From the NCBI RefSeq assembly GCF_016862915.1, contig NZ_BONW01000017.1, forward strand, positions 62,001 through 126,000: DNA of 64,000 bases, written 5' to 3'. How positions within the stretch are numbered: position 1 is the stretch's first letter; the number at the start of each line of letters is the position of its first letter. The translations under genes were made by a program, and so were the position numbers. The notes below the pieces were generated by a model. That model saw only the letters and a program-made list of their open reading frames with translations. It was not told the DNA's origin and searched no databases. The DNA comes from Plantactinospora endophytica. GTDB taxonomy: Bacteria > Actinomycetota > Actinomycetes > Mycobacteriales > Micromonosporaceae. Shown here in pieces: positions 25,240-34,054 of this stretch.

Positions 25240-28176
25240 TCAAGCCGTCGGGCGTTCCCCGTCGCCCGTCCGGGCCGCGTCCTGGTCCTGGCCCGGCCCG
25301 GTGGCGACCGACGCGCCGTCGATCGGGGCGGCGTCGGTACCGGCGGCGGTGTCGGCAGCGGTGGTGGTGGTGTCGTCGGCCCTGGTGGTGGCCGGGCCGG
25401 CTGCGGTGGCCGGGCCGGTGGAGGAGCCGGCAGGCTCGTCCGCCCCGGCGGCCGATGCGGACGTGGCCTGGTCGGACCCGGTCGGCGCGGCGCCATCCTG
25501 GTCAGCACCGCTCTGGTCAGAGCCGCCCTGGTCGGCGGCAGCACGCTGGTCGGTGCCGGTCGGCGTGGCGGCCGGCGGCGTGCCGTCCTGCTCTGTGGCG
25601 GTCGGCGCGACCGCCGCGTCGCCGGTCTCGAAACCACTCGGTGCGGCGTCGGCCAGCGGCGCGCCCGCACCGTCGCCGAACAGGCTCGGCAGGGTGGCGC
25701 CGTGCACGGTACGCAGCTCCGACAGGCCGATCGTGAACTGGTCGCGGATCTCCAGCTCGTTGCCGGCGGTGTCGGTGACCCCGATCAGGGTCCACGGCAC
25801 GCCCCGCTCGGCACAGAGCGCGGTGAACGCCTTCTCGTGCCCGCGCGGCACCGCCACCATCGCCCGGCCGGCCGACTCGCTGAACAGGAAGACGAACGGC
25901 ATCGAGCCGGCCGTGAAGCCCTCCGGCAGTGCGATCCGGGCCCCGACGCCGTGCCGGAGGCTCGACTCGACCAGCGCCTGGGCCAGCCCGCCGTCGGAGA
26001 GGTCGTGCGCGGACCGGAGGTGCCCGACCCGGGCCGCCTCGGCGATCAGCTCGGCGAGGGTACGTTCGGCCGCCAGGTCGACCCGGGGCGGCACCCCGCC
26101 GAGGTGCTGGTGGGTGACCCAGGCCCACTCGGAGCCGGACAGCTCCAGCCGGGTCTCGCCGAGCAGGAAGATCAGGTCGTGGTCGTTCCCGGTGGTCCGG
26201 GCGAAGCCCATCGGCACCCGCTGGGCGACGTCGTCGAGCACGCCGAGCACGCCGACGACCGGGGTCGGGTGGATGGCCGCCGCACCCGTCTGGTTGTAGA
26301 AGCTGACGTTGCCCCCGGTGACCGGGATGCCCAGCTCGGCGCAGCCGTCCGCGAGCCCGCGTACGGCCTCGGCGAACTGCCACATCACGCCCGGGTCCTC
26401 CGGCGAGCCGAAGTTCAGGCAGTCGGTCACCGCGACCGGCTTCGCGCCGGTCACCGCCACGTTCCGGTACGCCTCGGCGAGCGCCAGCTTGGCCCCGTTG
26501 TACGGGTCGAGTCGCGTGTACCGGCCGTTGCCGTCGACCGAGATGGCGACGCCCAGCCCGGACTGCTCGTCGATCCGGATGATCCCGGCATCCTCCGGCT
26601 GCGCCAGCACGGTGTTGCCGAGCACGTACCGGTCGTACTGCTCGGTGACCCAGGTCTTGTCGCAGAGGTTCGGCGAGGCGATCATCCGCAGCAGGGTTTC
26701 CCGGAGCGCCTCGGCGGTGGCCGGTCGGGGCAGCGTCTCGGCCCGGTCCGCCTGGAGCAGGATGAGGTCGGCCGGCTCCCGCATCGGGCGGGCGTAGACC
26801 GGGCCGTCGTCCACCAGCGAGCCCGGCGGCACGTCGACCACGGTGTGGCCCTGCCAGGTGACCAGCAGCCGGCCCGGCTCGGCGGTCGTACCGTCGGCGG
26901 CGGGGGTGGCCGGGGTCACCTCGCCGATCGCGCTGGCCGGTACGCCCCACTTCTCGGCGATCCTCAGCACCGCGTCGAGCTTCTCCGGGGAGACGATCAG
27001 CAGCATCCGCTCCTGCGACTCGCTGGCCAGGATCTCGTGCGGCTGCATCGACGCCTCGCGCAGCGGAACCCGCTCCAGCCAGACCCGCATGCCGGTGCCG
27101 GCCGCGGCGGCGGTCTCGGTGAGCGCGCAGGTCAGTCCGGCGCCGCCGAGGTCCTGGATGCCGACGACGAGTCCGGCGTCGTACAGCTCCAGGCACGCCT
27201 CGATCAGCAGCTTCTCCATGAACGGGTCGCCGACCTGGACCGACGGGCGGCGCTGCTCGCTGCCGTCGTCGAAGGTGGCGCTGGCGAGTACGGAGACTCC
27301 GCCGATGCCGTCCCGGCCGGTCTTGGCGCCGAGCAGCACCACGACGTTGCCCGCTCCGGCGGCGGCCTTGTTCTGGAGCCGCTGCACCGGCAGCACGCCG
27401 AGGCAGAGCGCGTTGACCAGCGGGTTGCCCTGGTAGCAGGAGTCGAAGACGACCTCGCCGCCGATGTTGGGCAGGCCGAGCGAGTTGCCGTACGTGCCGA
27501 TCCCGGCGACCACGCCGGGGAGTACCCGGGCGGTGTCGGGGTGGTCGGCGGCGCCGAACCGCAGCGGGTCCATCACGGCGACCGGCCGGGCGCCCATGGC
27601 CAGGATGTCCCGGACGATGCCGCCGACGCCGGTCGCCGCGCCCTGGTGCGGCTCGACGAAGCTCGGGTGGTTGTGCGACTCGACCTTGAAGGTCACCGCG
27701 AGCTGCTCGGAGATCTGGATCACGCCCGCGTTCTCGCCGATCCCGGCGAGCATCCGGTCGCTCGGCGGCGCCTTCTCGCTGAACTGCCGCAGGTGCACCT
27801 TGCTCGACTTGTAGGAGCAGTGCTCGCTCCACATGATCGAGTACATCGCCAGTTCGGACTGGGTGGGACGGCGACCGAGGATCTGCCGGATCCGGTCGTA
27901 CTCGTCGTCGCGCAGGCCCAGCTCGGCGTAGGGCTGGAGGTCGCCGGGGGTGGCACCGGCGTTCGACACGGTGTCCACACCGCCGGGGTAGCCGTTGACC
28001 GGAAGCTCGTCGGCGACGCCCACCGGCACCGCCTGGCCCGGCACGGGCGACTCCGCCGGTGCCGGCTGGCCCACCGGGTCGACGGTCGGGCCGGGTGCCG
28101 TGGTGGGGTCGGATGCCGAGGGGTGGTCGGCGAGGGCGGGCTCTGGCTGGCCCATGACCTCACTCCGTTCGATCAT
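25240..28176 (-). CDS. purL: Phosphoribosylformylglycinamidine synthase subunit II, with long disordered C-terminal tail
   Basis: 978 residues from ATG 28176, which overlaps the purQ stop (ATGA). ATG 28155 with GGAGTGAGG is an equally good start. It is the small, PurS/PurQ-dependent type: residues about 70-820 carry [59 protein letters not shown] and [12 protein letters not shown], and catalyse ATP-dependent conversion of FGAR to FGAM. Small PurL proteins are usually about 740 residues. Here there are an about 65-residue Pro/Gly/Ala head and an about 140-residue Thr/Asp/Gln/Ala tail after TLPSLFGDG with no predicted fold. The tail is the odd feature. Confidence 0.95.
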   Translation of the reverse strand: MIERSEVMGQPEPALADHPSASDPTTAPGPTVDPVGQPAPAESPVPGQAVPVGVADELPVNGYPGGVDTVSNAGATPGDLQPYAELGLRDDEYDRIRQILGRRPTQSELAMYSIMWSEHCSYKSSKVHLRQFSEKAPPSDRMLAGIGENAGVIQISEQLAVTFKVESHNHPSFVEPHQGAATGVGGIVRDILAMGARPVAVMDPLRFGAADHPDTARVLPGVVAGIGTYGNSLGLPNIGGEVVFDSCYQGNPLVNALCLGVLPVQRLQNKAAAGAGNVVVLLGAKTGRDGIGGVSVLASATFDDGSEQRRPSVQVGDPFMEKLLIEACLELYDAGLVVGIQDLGGAGLTCALTETAAAAGTGMRVWLERVPLREASMQPHEILASESQERMLLIVSPEKLDAVLRIAEKWGVPASAIGEVTPATPAADGTTAEPGRLLVTWQGHTVVDVPPGSLVDDGPVYARPMREPADLILLQADRAETLPRPATAEALRETLLRMIASPNLCDKTWVTEQYDRYVLGNTVLAQPEDAGIIRIDEQSGLGVAISVDGNGRYTRLDPYNGAKLALAEAYRNVAVTGAKPVAVTDCLNFGSPEDPGVMWQFAEAVRGLADGCAELGIPVTGGNVSFYNQTGAAAIHPTPVVGVLGVLDDVAQRVPMGFARTTGNDHDLIFLLGETRLELSGSEWAWVTHQHLGGVPPRVDLAAERTLAELIAEAARVGHLRSAHDLSDGGLAQALVESSLRHGVGARIALPEGFTAGSMPFVFLFSESAGRAMVAVPRGHEKAFTALCAERGVPWTLIGVTDTAGNELEIRDQFTIGLSELRTVHGATLPSLFGDGAGAPLADAAPSGFETGDAAVAPTATEQDGTPPAATPTGTDQRAAADQGGSDQSGADQDGAAPTGSDQATSASAAGADEPAGSSTGPATAAGPATTRADDTTTTAADTAAGTDAAPIDGASVATGPGQDQDAARTGDGERPTA

Positions 28177-28856
28177 GCGGGCGCTCCCGCGAGATGCTTG
28201 AGGATCGACGTGAAGAAGCCGAGCCCGTCGAGGGAGGGGCCGGTCAGCGCCTCGACGGCGTGCTCCGGGTGCGGCATCAGCCCGACCACGTTGCCGGCCT
28301 CGTTGCTGATGCCGGCGATGTCGCGCAGCGAGCCGTTCGGGTTGCCGCCCAGGTAACGGGCCACGACCCGGCCGGTCGCCTCCAGCTCGTCGAGTGTGCG
28401 CCCGTCGGCGACGTAGCAGCCCTCGCCGTTCTTCACCGGGATCAGGATCTCCTGACCGGGCTGGAAAGCGTTGGTCCAGGCGGTACCGGCCGACTCGATC
28501 CGCAGCACCTGGTCACGGTTGCGGAAGTGCAGGTGCTGGTTGCGGGTCAACGCGCCGGGCAGCAGGTGCGCCTCACAGAGGATCTGGAACCCGTTGCAGA
28601 TGCCGAGCACCGGCAGCCCGTCCCGGGCTCCGGCGGCGATCGTCTCCATCACCGGGGCGAACCGGGCGATGGCCCCGCAGCGCAGGTAGTCGCCGTAGGA
28701 GAAGCCGCCGGGCAGCACCACCCCGTCGACGCCGTGCAGGTCGGGGTCGTCGTGCCAGAGCGGGACCACCTCGGCGCCGGCGATCCGGGCGGCCCGTGCC
28801 GCGTCCCGGTCGTCCAGCGAGCCGGGGAAGGTCACCACGCCGATCCGGGCGGTCAT
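28173..28856 (-). CDS. purQ: Phosphoribosylformylglycinamidine synthase subunit I (glutaminase)
   Basis: 227 residues, the class I glutamine amidotransferase subunit that supplies ammonia to PurL. Seen: [33 protein letters not shown], the nucleophile elbow GICNGFQIL (Cys) and the His/Glu pair in [12 protein letters not shown] 28856 overlaps the purS stop and its own stop overlaps the purL ATG, both as ATGA, so the three subunits are probably translated in step to match complex stoichiometry. Confidence 0.96.
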   Translation of the reverse strand: MTARIGVVTFPGSLDDRDAARAARIAGAEVVPLWHDDPDLHGVDGVVLPGGFSYGDYLRCGAIARFAPVMETIAAGARDGLPVLGICNGFQILCEAHLLPGALTRNQHLHFRNRDQVLRIESAGTAWTNAFQPGQEILIPVKNGEGCYVADGRTLDELEATGRVVARYLGGNPNGSLRDIAGISNEAGNVVGLMPHPEHAVEALTGPSLDGLGFFTSILKHLAGAPA

Positions 28857-29116
28857 GGATGGCTCTCCTCGGCGTCCCCGGCCTCGGTCACCCGGATCGA
28901 GAAGTCCTCGATCACCGGGTTGGCCAGCAGCTTGTCCGCGATCTCCCGAGCCCGGTCCAGGTCCGGCTGGCCGGTGAACTCGATCTCGATCCGCCGGCCG
29001 ATGCGGACGGAGGACACGTCCGTGACTCCGAGCCTCGGCAGCGCATTCGCGACGGCCTGGCCCTGGGGATCGAGAATCTCCGGCTTGAGCATGACGTCGA
29101 CGACGACGCGAGGCAC
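28853..29116 (-). CDS. purS: Phosphoribosylformylglycinamidine synthase subunit PurS
   Basis: 87 residues from GTG 29116, with AGGAG 6 bases upstream. The sequence [20 protein letters not shown], then [10 protein letters not shown] and [11 protein letters not shown] is the ferredoxin-like PurS fold, which bridges PurQ and PurL and helps channel ammonia. It is the first gene of the purS-purQ-purL run; the 356 bases before it hold the promoter region. Confidence 0.95.
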   Translation of the reverse strand: MPRVVVDVMLKPEILDPQGQAVANALPRLGVTDVSSVRIGRRIEIEFTGQPDLDRAREIADKLLANPVIEDFSIRVTEAGDAEESHP

Positions 29117-29472
29117 TGGGCACTCCTGACTGTGTACGCAGTTGGGTGCCGGCCCACGAAAGGGGCGAGCGGAGCCAGCGTACCCGGCCGACCAGCGAGT
29201 TGACGCACGGGCCGGCGCGTCGATGCCCCGGTGGCCCACGGGTGCCCGACGGGCGTCTCCGGTGGACCGGCTCACCCGTCGGGAAGGGTCCGAAACCGAC
29301 CGCAGAGGTTCACCCTTGTGAATAGGTGACGAACGGCTTAGCGTGTGGCGTCAAACGTCCGGTCCTCGACACCGAACGTTGACTGTCCAGATCCGTACGG
29401 CGGACATCCTCCCGCCTACGGCGGCTCGACCGACCCGGTGACCCCGGGTAAACCCCCCGGAAGGAGCCCCCC
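29117..29472. other. Divergent intergenic region between purS and a secreted protease
   Basis: 356 bases without a supported gene. A TTGACT box at about 29388 could be the -35 of the protease promoter, but no good -10 follows. On the minus strand a TACGCT hexamer near 29176 might be the -10 for purS. No riboswitch-like fold or hairpin is convincing by eye. Confidence 0.35.
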
Positions 29473-30159
29473 GTGCGTCTTCGCCGAACCCTGGTGATGC
29501 TCGCCACCGCCCTGACCGGCGCGCTCGTCGCGCCGTCCGTCGCCTCCGCCTCCGCCGCCCCCGTCACCCCGTTCATCATCGGTGGCGGCACCGTCTCCTC
29601 GGCCCCGTGGGCCGCGGCCGTGCTCAGCAACGGCTCGTTCACCTGCTCCGGCACCATCATCGCGGCCCGCTGGGTGCTCACCGCCCGGCACTGCGTCAGC
29701 GGCACGATGTCGGTACGGGTCGGCAGCGTCAACCGGTCCTCCGGCGGCGTCACCAGCGGCGTGACCGCCAGCTACTCCCGGTACGACCTGGCGCTGCTCA
29801 ACCTGTCCACCTCGATCAGCACCAGCTACATGCCGCTGTCCAGCGCCTACCCGCCGGTCAACTCGACCAACTCGATCTACGGCTGGGGCATGACCTGCTA
29901 CAGCGGGTGCTCGGCCTCCACCACCCTCAAGACCGCCACCGTGCGGGTGACCAGCACCAACGTCACCGACGCGTACGGCGGGCGGGCCATCCGCAGCACC
30001 CGGGTCAACGGCAACGCCTGGCGCGGTGACTCCGGCGGCCCGCAGGTCTACAACGGCGCCCAGGTGGGCGTCGCCTCCACCGCCGACGGCGTGAACATCC
30101 AGAACTACGGCAGCGTCGCCTTCAACCGTTCCTGGATCACCTCGGTGGCCGGGGTCTAG
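29473..30159 (+). CDS. Secreted trypsin-like serine protease (S1 family)
   Basis: 228 residues from GTG 29473 behind GGAAGGAG. A Sec signal peptide ends around ASASA. A short propeptide leads to IIGGG, the usual activation site. The catalytic triad is visible: His73 in LTARHC, Asp105 in YDLALLN and Ser187 in GDSGGP. Cys58/Cys74 and Cys142/Cys146 are probable disulphides. The Cys normally found just before the GDSGGP loop is missing. It is short for the family and has no C-terminal binding domain. It is a single-gene unit, probably a released extracellular protease. Confidence 0.92.
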   Translation: MRLRRTLVMLATALTGALVAPSVASASAAPVTPFIIGGGTVSSAPWAAAVLSNGSFTCSGTIIAARWVLTARHCVSGTMSVRVGSVNRSSGGVTSGVTASYSRYDLALLNLSTSISTSYMPLSSAYPPVNSTNSIYGWGMTCYSGCSASTTLKTATVRVTSTNVTDAYGGRAIRSTRVNGNAWRGDSGGPQVYNGAQVGVASTADGVNIQNYGSVAFNRSWITSVAGV

Positions 30160-30244
30160 ACCCCGAACCAAACCCTCCTCAGGGGTTCGGCGCGGACGTA
30201 CCGACTGGGTCGGGACGTCCGCGCCGCGCCGTTTCCGGATCGGC

Positions 30245-30320
30245 GTGCCGTTTCCGATGCCCGCGCCGGTTCCGATGCCCACGCGCCGTTTCCGATGCCC
30301 GCGCCGGTTCCGATGTCCAC
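30245..30320. repeat. Two 38-base tandem units (composite of half-units)
   Basis: Units 30245-30282 and 30283-30320 differ at two positions, and a third unit starts and decays at 30321. Each unit is itself two similar halves, GCCGTTTCCGATGCCCGC and GCCGGTTCCGATG(C/T)CCAC. It lies in the non-coding gap (30160-30472) between the protease and the YbjQ gene, which holds nothing else I can support. Confidence 0.8.
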
Positions 30321-30472
30321 GTGCCGTTTGGCGACGAGGCGTCGGTGTCGGACCCTGTCGGGTCCTGTCGGGCTCCCGGGGACCTTTCGCGGTGGCCGCG
30401 CCGTTTCGCAAACTGGAGCGATGTGAACAGTCCTCGCGAAGCGGGTGCCCCCCGCTCTGCCAGCATCAAGCT

Positions 30473-30931
30473 GTGCTGGTCGTGACGACGGATCATCTAC
30501 CGGGGTACGAGATCCGCGCAGTACTCGGCGAGGTCGTATCTTCCCAGGCCCGAACCCGGAACCCGTACCGGGAAGGCGTGAAGAACCTCCGTGGTGGCGC
30601 CTACGACCCCAAGGCGCCCGAGAACCTGACCCGCTGGCGTACCGACGCCGTGCAGAAGTTGGGCGAGGAGGCCACCCGGCTCGGCGCCAACGCCGTGATC
30701 GGGATGCGGTTCGACCACCGCGAGGTCGGCGAGATGTGGATGGAACTGTGCGCCTACGGTACGGCCGTGGTGGCGGTCCGGCAGCCACCGGTCAATCCAC
30801 CCACCGACCAGCCGAAGGTCGCCGCCGAGACGGCGCACCTGGCGGAGCCGCTGGACTCCGGGGCCATCGCCGAGGCGCCCAGCGCGCCGAACCTCGGCAG
30901 CGCCGCCGGCACTCCCACACCGCGCGACTGA
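30473..30931 (+). CDS. YbjQ/UPF0145-type heavy-metal-binding-domain protein
   Basis: About 152 residues. It begins VLVVTTDHLPGYEIRAVLGE and continues VVSSQARTRNPYREGVKNLR, the YbjQ_1 (UPF0145) signature of a pentameric small beta-rich protein. LGANAVIGMRFDHREVGEMW completes the domain. Residues 110-152 are a Pro/Ala-rich tail. No ribosome site precedes GTG 30473; in-frame GTG 30482 is also possible. Its cellular role is undefined. It is followed 37 bases later by a small membrane protein gene. Confidence 0.85.
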   Translation: MLVVTTDHLPGYEIRAVLGEVVSSQARTRNPYREGVKNLRGGAYDPKAPENLTRWRTDAVQKLGEEATRLGANAVIGMRFDHREVGEMWMELCAYGTAVVAVRQPPVNPPTDQPKVAAETAHLAEPLDSGAIAEAPSAPNLGSAAGTPTPRD

Positions 30932-30968
30932 CCCCACCGCCAGGCCGTGGGACACCTACGATGATCAG

Positions 30969-31283
30969 GTGGCCGCCCCCCGACTGCTGCTGCGCCTCGG
31001 CTGGACCAACTGGCGCCAGGAACTGGGCTGGCTGCTGGTCGCGCTGGGCGTCCTGATCCCGCTGGGCATCCTGGCCGCGGCGGAGGTCGCCGGCCCGGCC
31101 CTCGGCTACGAGATACCGGCGCCGAAGCACACCCCGGCGGGTGCGCCGGCCCAGGGCACCAGTTACCTGGTGTGGCTGGCTTCGGTCGCCGCGGTCAGCG
31201 GACTGGTCGGGCTGGTCACGATCGGCGTCGGCATCGGGCTGATCATCAAGGGACGCCGGATCGCCCGCCGGGAACGCGGCTGA
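30969..31283 (+). CDS. Small two-helix membrane protein
   Basis: 104 residues from GTG 30969. Membrane helices lie at about 20-40 (LGWLLVALGVLIPLGILAAA) and 67-92 (VWLASVAAVSGLVGLVTIGV). The connecting 25 residues contain Pro-rich APKHTPAGAPAQG, and the C-terminus is basic (IKGRRIARRERG). There is no family I recognise. Its 3' end overlaps the end of the convergent gene 31246-31770 by 38 bases. It may be in a unit with the YbjQ gene. Confidence 0.7.
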   Translation: MAAPRLLLRLGWTNWRQELGWLLVALGVLIPLGILAAAEVAGPALGYEIPAPKHTPAGAPAQGTSYLVWLASVAAVSGLVGLVTIGVGIGLIIKGRRIARRERG

Positions 31284-31770
31284 GCAGGATCTGCCGCGTC
31301 GAGCCCATCCCGTACCGGTCGACGTCGCTGGACAGTTCGGCGACCACACGCAGTACCGGCCCGGTCGGCACCCCGGCCGCCGACGCCTGCCGGCACAGTT
31401 CGGCCAGTGTCAGCAACTCGTCCCGGGTGTCCATCCCCTGGTCGCGGGCGGAGAGCAGCAGCAGGTGACGGCGGAACCGCTCGACGGTGTCGGCCGGGAA
31501 GGACATCCCCACTCCCCACTGGAACGACCGGTGTTTGCGGAACAGCCCACGGATCGCCGTACGCGTCGGCTCGTCCCCTTCGGCGTACCGGGTGAGGAGC
31601 GCGGCCAGCACGACGGCCGCCTCGTCGGCGACACCGGCCTGTTCGACGGCGGGTGGCGCCTGACGCAGCCGCTCCGCCCACTCCGGGTCGGCCAGGTCCA
31701 CCGGTTGGTCGGCGATCGGCGCGAGCGCGCGGTCCAGCCGGGACACCCGGACAGCCAGGTCGTCGAGCAC
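31246..31770 (-). CDS. Hypothetical helical protein
   Basis: 174 residues starting MLDDLAVRVSRLDRALAPIA. It is all-helical in appearance, with a middle segment around RGLFRKHRSFQWGVGMSFPA and a C-terminal basic tail. There is no signal, membrane segment or enzyme motif. It converges on and overlaps the small membrane protein gene by 38 bases and is transcribed in the same direction as purB upstream. The repeat array 31823-31916 lies between them. Function unknown. Confidence 0.65.
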   Translation of the reverse strand: MLDDLAVRVSRLDRALAPIADQPVDLADPEWAERLRQAPPAVEQAGVADEAAVVLAALLTRYAEGDEPTRTAIRGLFRKHRSFQWGVGMSFPADTVERFRRHLLLLSARDQGMDTRDELLTLAELCRQASAAGVPTGPVLRVVAELSSDVDRYGMGSTRQILLSRVPGGRSGVP

Positions 31771-31822
31771 GGTCCCAGTGTGCGACCCGCCCGCCAGATC
31801 GTCGGGCCAGAGGATCAGCGCG

Positions 31823-31916
31823 TCAGAGGGCGGGCGGGTCAGAGGACGGGCGGGTCAGAGGGCGGGCGGGTCAGAGGACGGGCGGGTCAGAGGACGGGCG
31901 GGTCAGAGGATCGGCG
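31823..31916. repeat. Five 16-base tandem units abutting and containing the purB stop
   Basis: Units at 31823, 31839, 31855, 31871 and 31887 have the plus-strand form TCAGAGG(G/A)CGGGCGGG, then a partial unit TCAGAGGATCGGCG at 31903. The TCA at 31903-31905 is the purB stop on the minus strand, so every unit carries the same stop trinucleotide. Too short and too regular for CRISPR. Confidence 0.9.
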
Positions 31917-33327
31917 CCGGGTCGTACGCGGCGGCTTGGGGGTGGGCGGCGACCACTGCGGCGATCCGGTCGGCCACGGCCCGGACCTGCGCGGACGCTG
32001 CCCCGGTGAAGCCGGCGCGGTCCGCGACCAGCTCGTCGATCTCGGGACGGGTCAGCCCGAGCCGGCCGTCGGCGGCGAGCCGGTCGAAGAGGTCGTTCTC
32101 GGCGGCGCCCTTCTCCCGCATCGACAGCGCCACCGCGACCGCGTGCTCCTTGATCACCTCGTGTGCGGTCTCCCGGCCGACGCCCCGGCGGACCGCCGCG
32201 ACCAGGATCTTGGTGGTGGCCAGGAACGGCAGGTACCGGTCGAGTTCCCGGGCGATCACCGCCGGGTACGCGCCGAACTCGTCGAGCACGGTGAGGAAGG
32301 TCTGGAAGAGCCCGTCGGCGGCGAAGAAGGCGTCCGGCAACGCCACCCGGCGGACCACCGAACAGGAGACGTCACCCTCGTTCCACTGGTCGCCGGCCAG
32401 CTCGCCGACCATCGACAGGTAGCCCCGGATGATCACCGCGAAACCGTTGACCCGCTCGCTGGACCGGGTGTTCATCTTGTGCGGCATCGCGCTGGAGCCG
32501 ACCTGGCCGGGCCGGAAGCCCTCGGTGGCCAACTCCTGGCCGACCATCAGCCGGATCGTGGTGGCCAGGCTGCTCGGCGCGGCGGCGGTCTGGGCCAGCG
32601 CGGAGAGGACGTCGAAGTCGAGCGAGCGCGGATAGACCTGGCCGACGCTGGCCAGTACCCGGGCGAAGCCGAGGTGCTCGGCGACCCGGCGCTCCAACTC
32701 GGCCACCTTTCCGGTGTCCCCGTCGAAGAGGTCGAGCTGGTCGGCCGCGGTGCCGACCGGCCCCTTCACGCCGCGCAGCGGATAGCGGTCGATCAGGTCG
32801 GTCAGCCGCTCGTACCCGATCAGCAGTTCCTCGGCGGCGCTGGCGAACCGCTTGCCCAGCGTGGTCGCCTGGGCGGCGACGTTGTGCGAGCGGCCGGTCA
32901 TCACCAGGTCGGCGTGCTCGACGGAGAGCCGGGCCAGCCGGGCCAGGGTGGCGACCACCCGGTCCCGGACCAGCTCCAGCGACGCCCGGACCTGGAGCTG
33001 CTCGACGTTCTCGGTCAGGTCCCGCGAGGTCATCCCCTTGTGCACGTGCTCGTGCCCGGCCAGCGCGCTGAACTCCTCGATCCGCGCCTTCACGTCGTGC
33101 CGGGTCACCCGCTCCCGAGCGGCGATCGAGGCCAGGTCGACATCGTCGAGCACCCGCTCGTACGCCTCGACCACCCCGTCCGGCACCGGCACGCCGAGAT
33201 CACGCTGTGCCCGGAGTACGGCCAGCCAGAGCCGGCGCTCCATCCGGATCTTCTCCTCCGGGGACCAGATGGCGGTCAGCTCGGTCGAGGCGTAACGGGT
33301 GGCGAGGACGTTGGGAATGCTGGTCAC
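31903..33327 (-). CDS. purB: Adenylosuccinate lyase
   Basis: About 474 residues. It cleaves SAICAR to AICAR and adenylosuccinate to AMP. The signature loop SSAMPHKMN is present, with TSRDLTENVEQLQV (active-site His region) and GVKGPVGTAADQLDLF. GTG 33327 (VTSIPNVLATRYAST) matches the usual family N-terminus; ATG 33345 adds six residues. Both have only weak ribosome sites. It is divergent from the L11 paralog, with about 260 bases between, and its 3' end merges into a 16-base tandem array. Confidence 0.95.
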   Translation of the reverse strand: MTSIPNVLATRYASTELTAIWSPEEKIRMERRLWLAVLRAQRDLGVPVPDGVVEAYERVLDDVDLASIAARERVTRHDVKARIEEFSALAGHEHVHKGMTSRDLTENVEQLQVRASLELVRDRVVATLARLARLSVEHADLVMTGRSHNVAAQATTLGKRFASAAEELLIGYERLTDLIDRYPLRGVKGPVGTAADQLDLFDGDTGKVAELERRVAEHLGFARVLASVGQVYPRSLDFDVLSALAQTAAAPSSLATTIRLMVGQELATEGFRPGQVGSSAMPHKMNTRSSERVNGFAVIIRGYLSMVGELAGDQWNEGDVSCSVVRRVALPDAFFAADGLFQTFLTVLDEFGAYPAVIARELDRYLPFLATTKILVAAVRRGVGRETAHEVIKEHAVAVALSMREKGAAENDLFDRLAADGRLGLTRPEIDELVADRAGFTGAASAQVRAVADRIAAVVAAHPQAAAYDPAPIL

Positions 33328-33396
33328 CCCGCCATTCTCGACCATCCCGCCGTCGGCCGGCCCGGCGGCATCCGCTGCCCGGGACCGCCGGCACGT

Positions 33397-33475
33397 GCCC
33401 GCCTGCTCGACGAGGAACACGGGGCCCGCCTGCTCGACTAGGAGCACGGGGCCGGCCTGCTAGACGAGCAACTGG
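33397..33475. repeat. Three 27-base tandem units upstream of purB
   Basis: Units 33397-33423, 33424-33450 and 33451-33475 share GCC(C/G)GCCTGCT(C/A)GAC(G/T)AG(G/C)A, the third being shortened. They lie in the purB upstream region and could influence its promoter spacing. Confidence 0.75.
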
Positions 33476-33477
33476 TG

Positions 33478-33501
33478 GATCCCGGCGGTTCTGCCGGGAT
33501 C
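33478..33501. other. Hairpin between purB and the L11 paralog
   Basis: GATCCCGGC and GCCGGGATC pair perfectly around GGTTCT. Both neighbouring genes point away, so it is not a simple terminator. It could be an operator or a 5'-leader structure for purB. Confidence 0.5.
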
Positions 33502-33550
33502 GATCCGAATGCGGAAGCCGTAACAGGACATCAACGGCGAGAAAACCGCC

Positions 33551-33588
33551 TTGACCCTCCGGTTACGGGAGTCCATAGCTTCGCCGGC
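33551..33588 (+). promoter_or_regulatory. Candidate promoter of the L11 paralog with MerR-type dyad
   Basis: TTGACC (33551-33556) is followed by CCTCCGGTTACGGGAG and then CATAGCTT. Spacing is 17 bases to CATAGC or 19 to TAGCTT. The imperfect dyad between the hexamers and the long-spacer option resemble operators of MerR regulators (tipA-like promoters). Either -10 predicts a transcript starting close to the ATG at 33589, i.e. leaderless, which fits the absence of a ribosome site. Confidence 0.5.
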
Positions 33589-34020
33589 ATGGCAGCACAG
33601 CGGAAGATCTCCCGGCAGCTCACCCTGGAACTCGACGCCGGCAATGCGGCGATGGTCGACATCGGCAAGATGCTCGGCCCGACCGGCGTCAACACCCGGC
33701 AAATGAAGCTCGACTACGACGCCGCCACCGCCGGCCAGCGCGGCGACGTCGTACCGGTGGTCGTCACGGTCTACGAGGACCGCTCGTACGCGCTTCGGTA
33801 CAAGACGCCGCCGACGGCGTACCTGATCCGGAAGGTGCTCGGCCTGGCCGGCGGCTCGGCGCGGCCCGGCACCCAGGCGGTGGCCGAGATCTCCCGCCAG
33901 CAGTTGCGGGAGATCGCCGAACGGAAGTTGCCGGACCTCAACACCGACGACGTGGCGGCGGCGATGCGGCAGGTCGCCGGCACCGCCCGCTCGATGGGCG
34001 TACTCGTCGCCGACGACTGA
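33589..34020 (+). CDS. Stand-alone paralog of ribosomal protein L11
   Basis: 143 residues aligning end to end with L11: GPTGVNTRQMKLDYDAATAG, QRGDVVPVVVTVYEDRSYAL, YKTPPTAYLIRKVLGLAGGS, ISRQQLREIAERKLPDLNTD and the C-terminal GTARSMGVLVADD, the rRNA-binding domain. In true L11 the N-terminal loop reads PSPPVGPALGQ. Here the equivalent is MVDIGKMLGPT, so the prolines whose mutation gives thiostrepton resistance are absent. It is not in a ribosomal operon. The canonical rplK is expected elsewhere in the secE-nusG region. It may replace L11 under stress or confer thiopeptide tolerance; both are inference. Confidence 0.88.
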   Translation: MAAQRKISRQLTLELDAGNAAMVDIGKMLGPTGVNTRQMKLDYDAATAGQRGDVVPVVVTVYEDRSYALRYKTPPTAYLIRKVLGLAGGSARPGTQAVAEISRQQLREIAERKLPDLNTDDVAAAMRQVAGTARSMGVLVADD

Positions 34021-34054
34021 GCAGCGTCGCGAAGACCGGGGGTTGGGTGTCGCG

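Noticed and set aside
31823-31916. Regular array considered as CRISPR
   Set aside because: Units are 16 bases with no unique spacers and no cas genes nearby; it is a tandem repeat.
31795-31920. Possible insertion-sequence end or attachment site at the purB 3' end
   Set aside because: No transposase or integrase gene and no flanking target duplication; the repeats explain the pattern.
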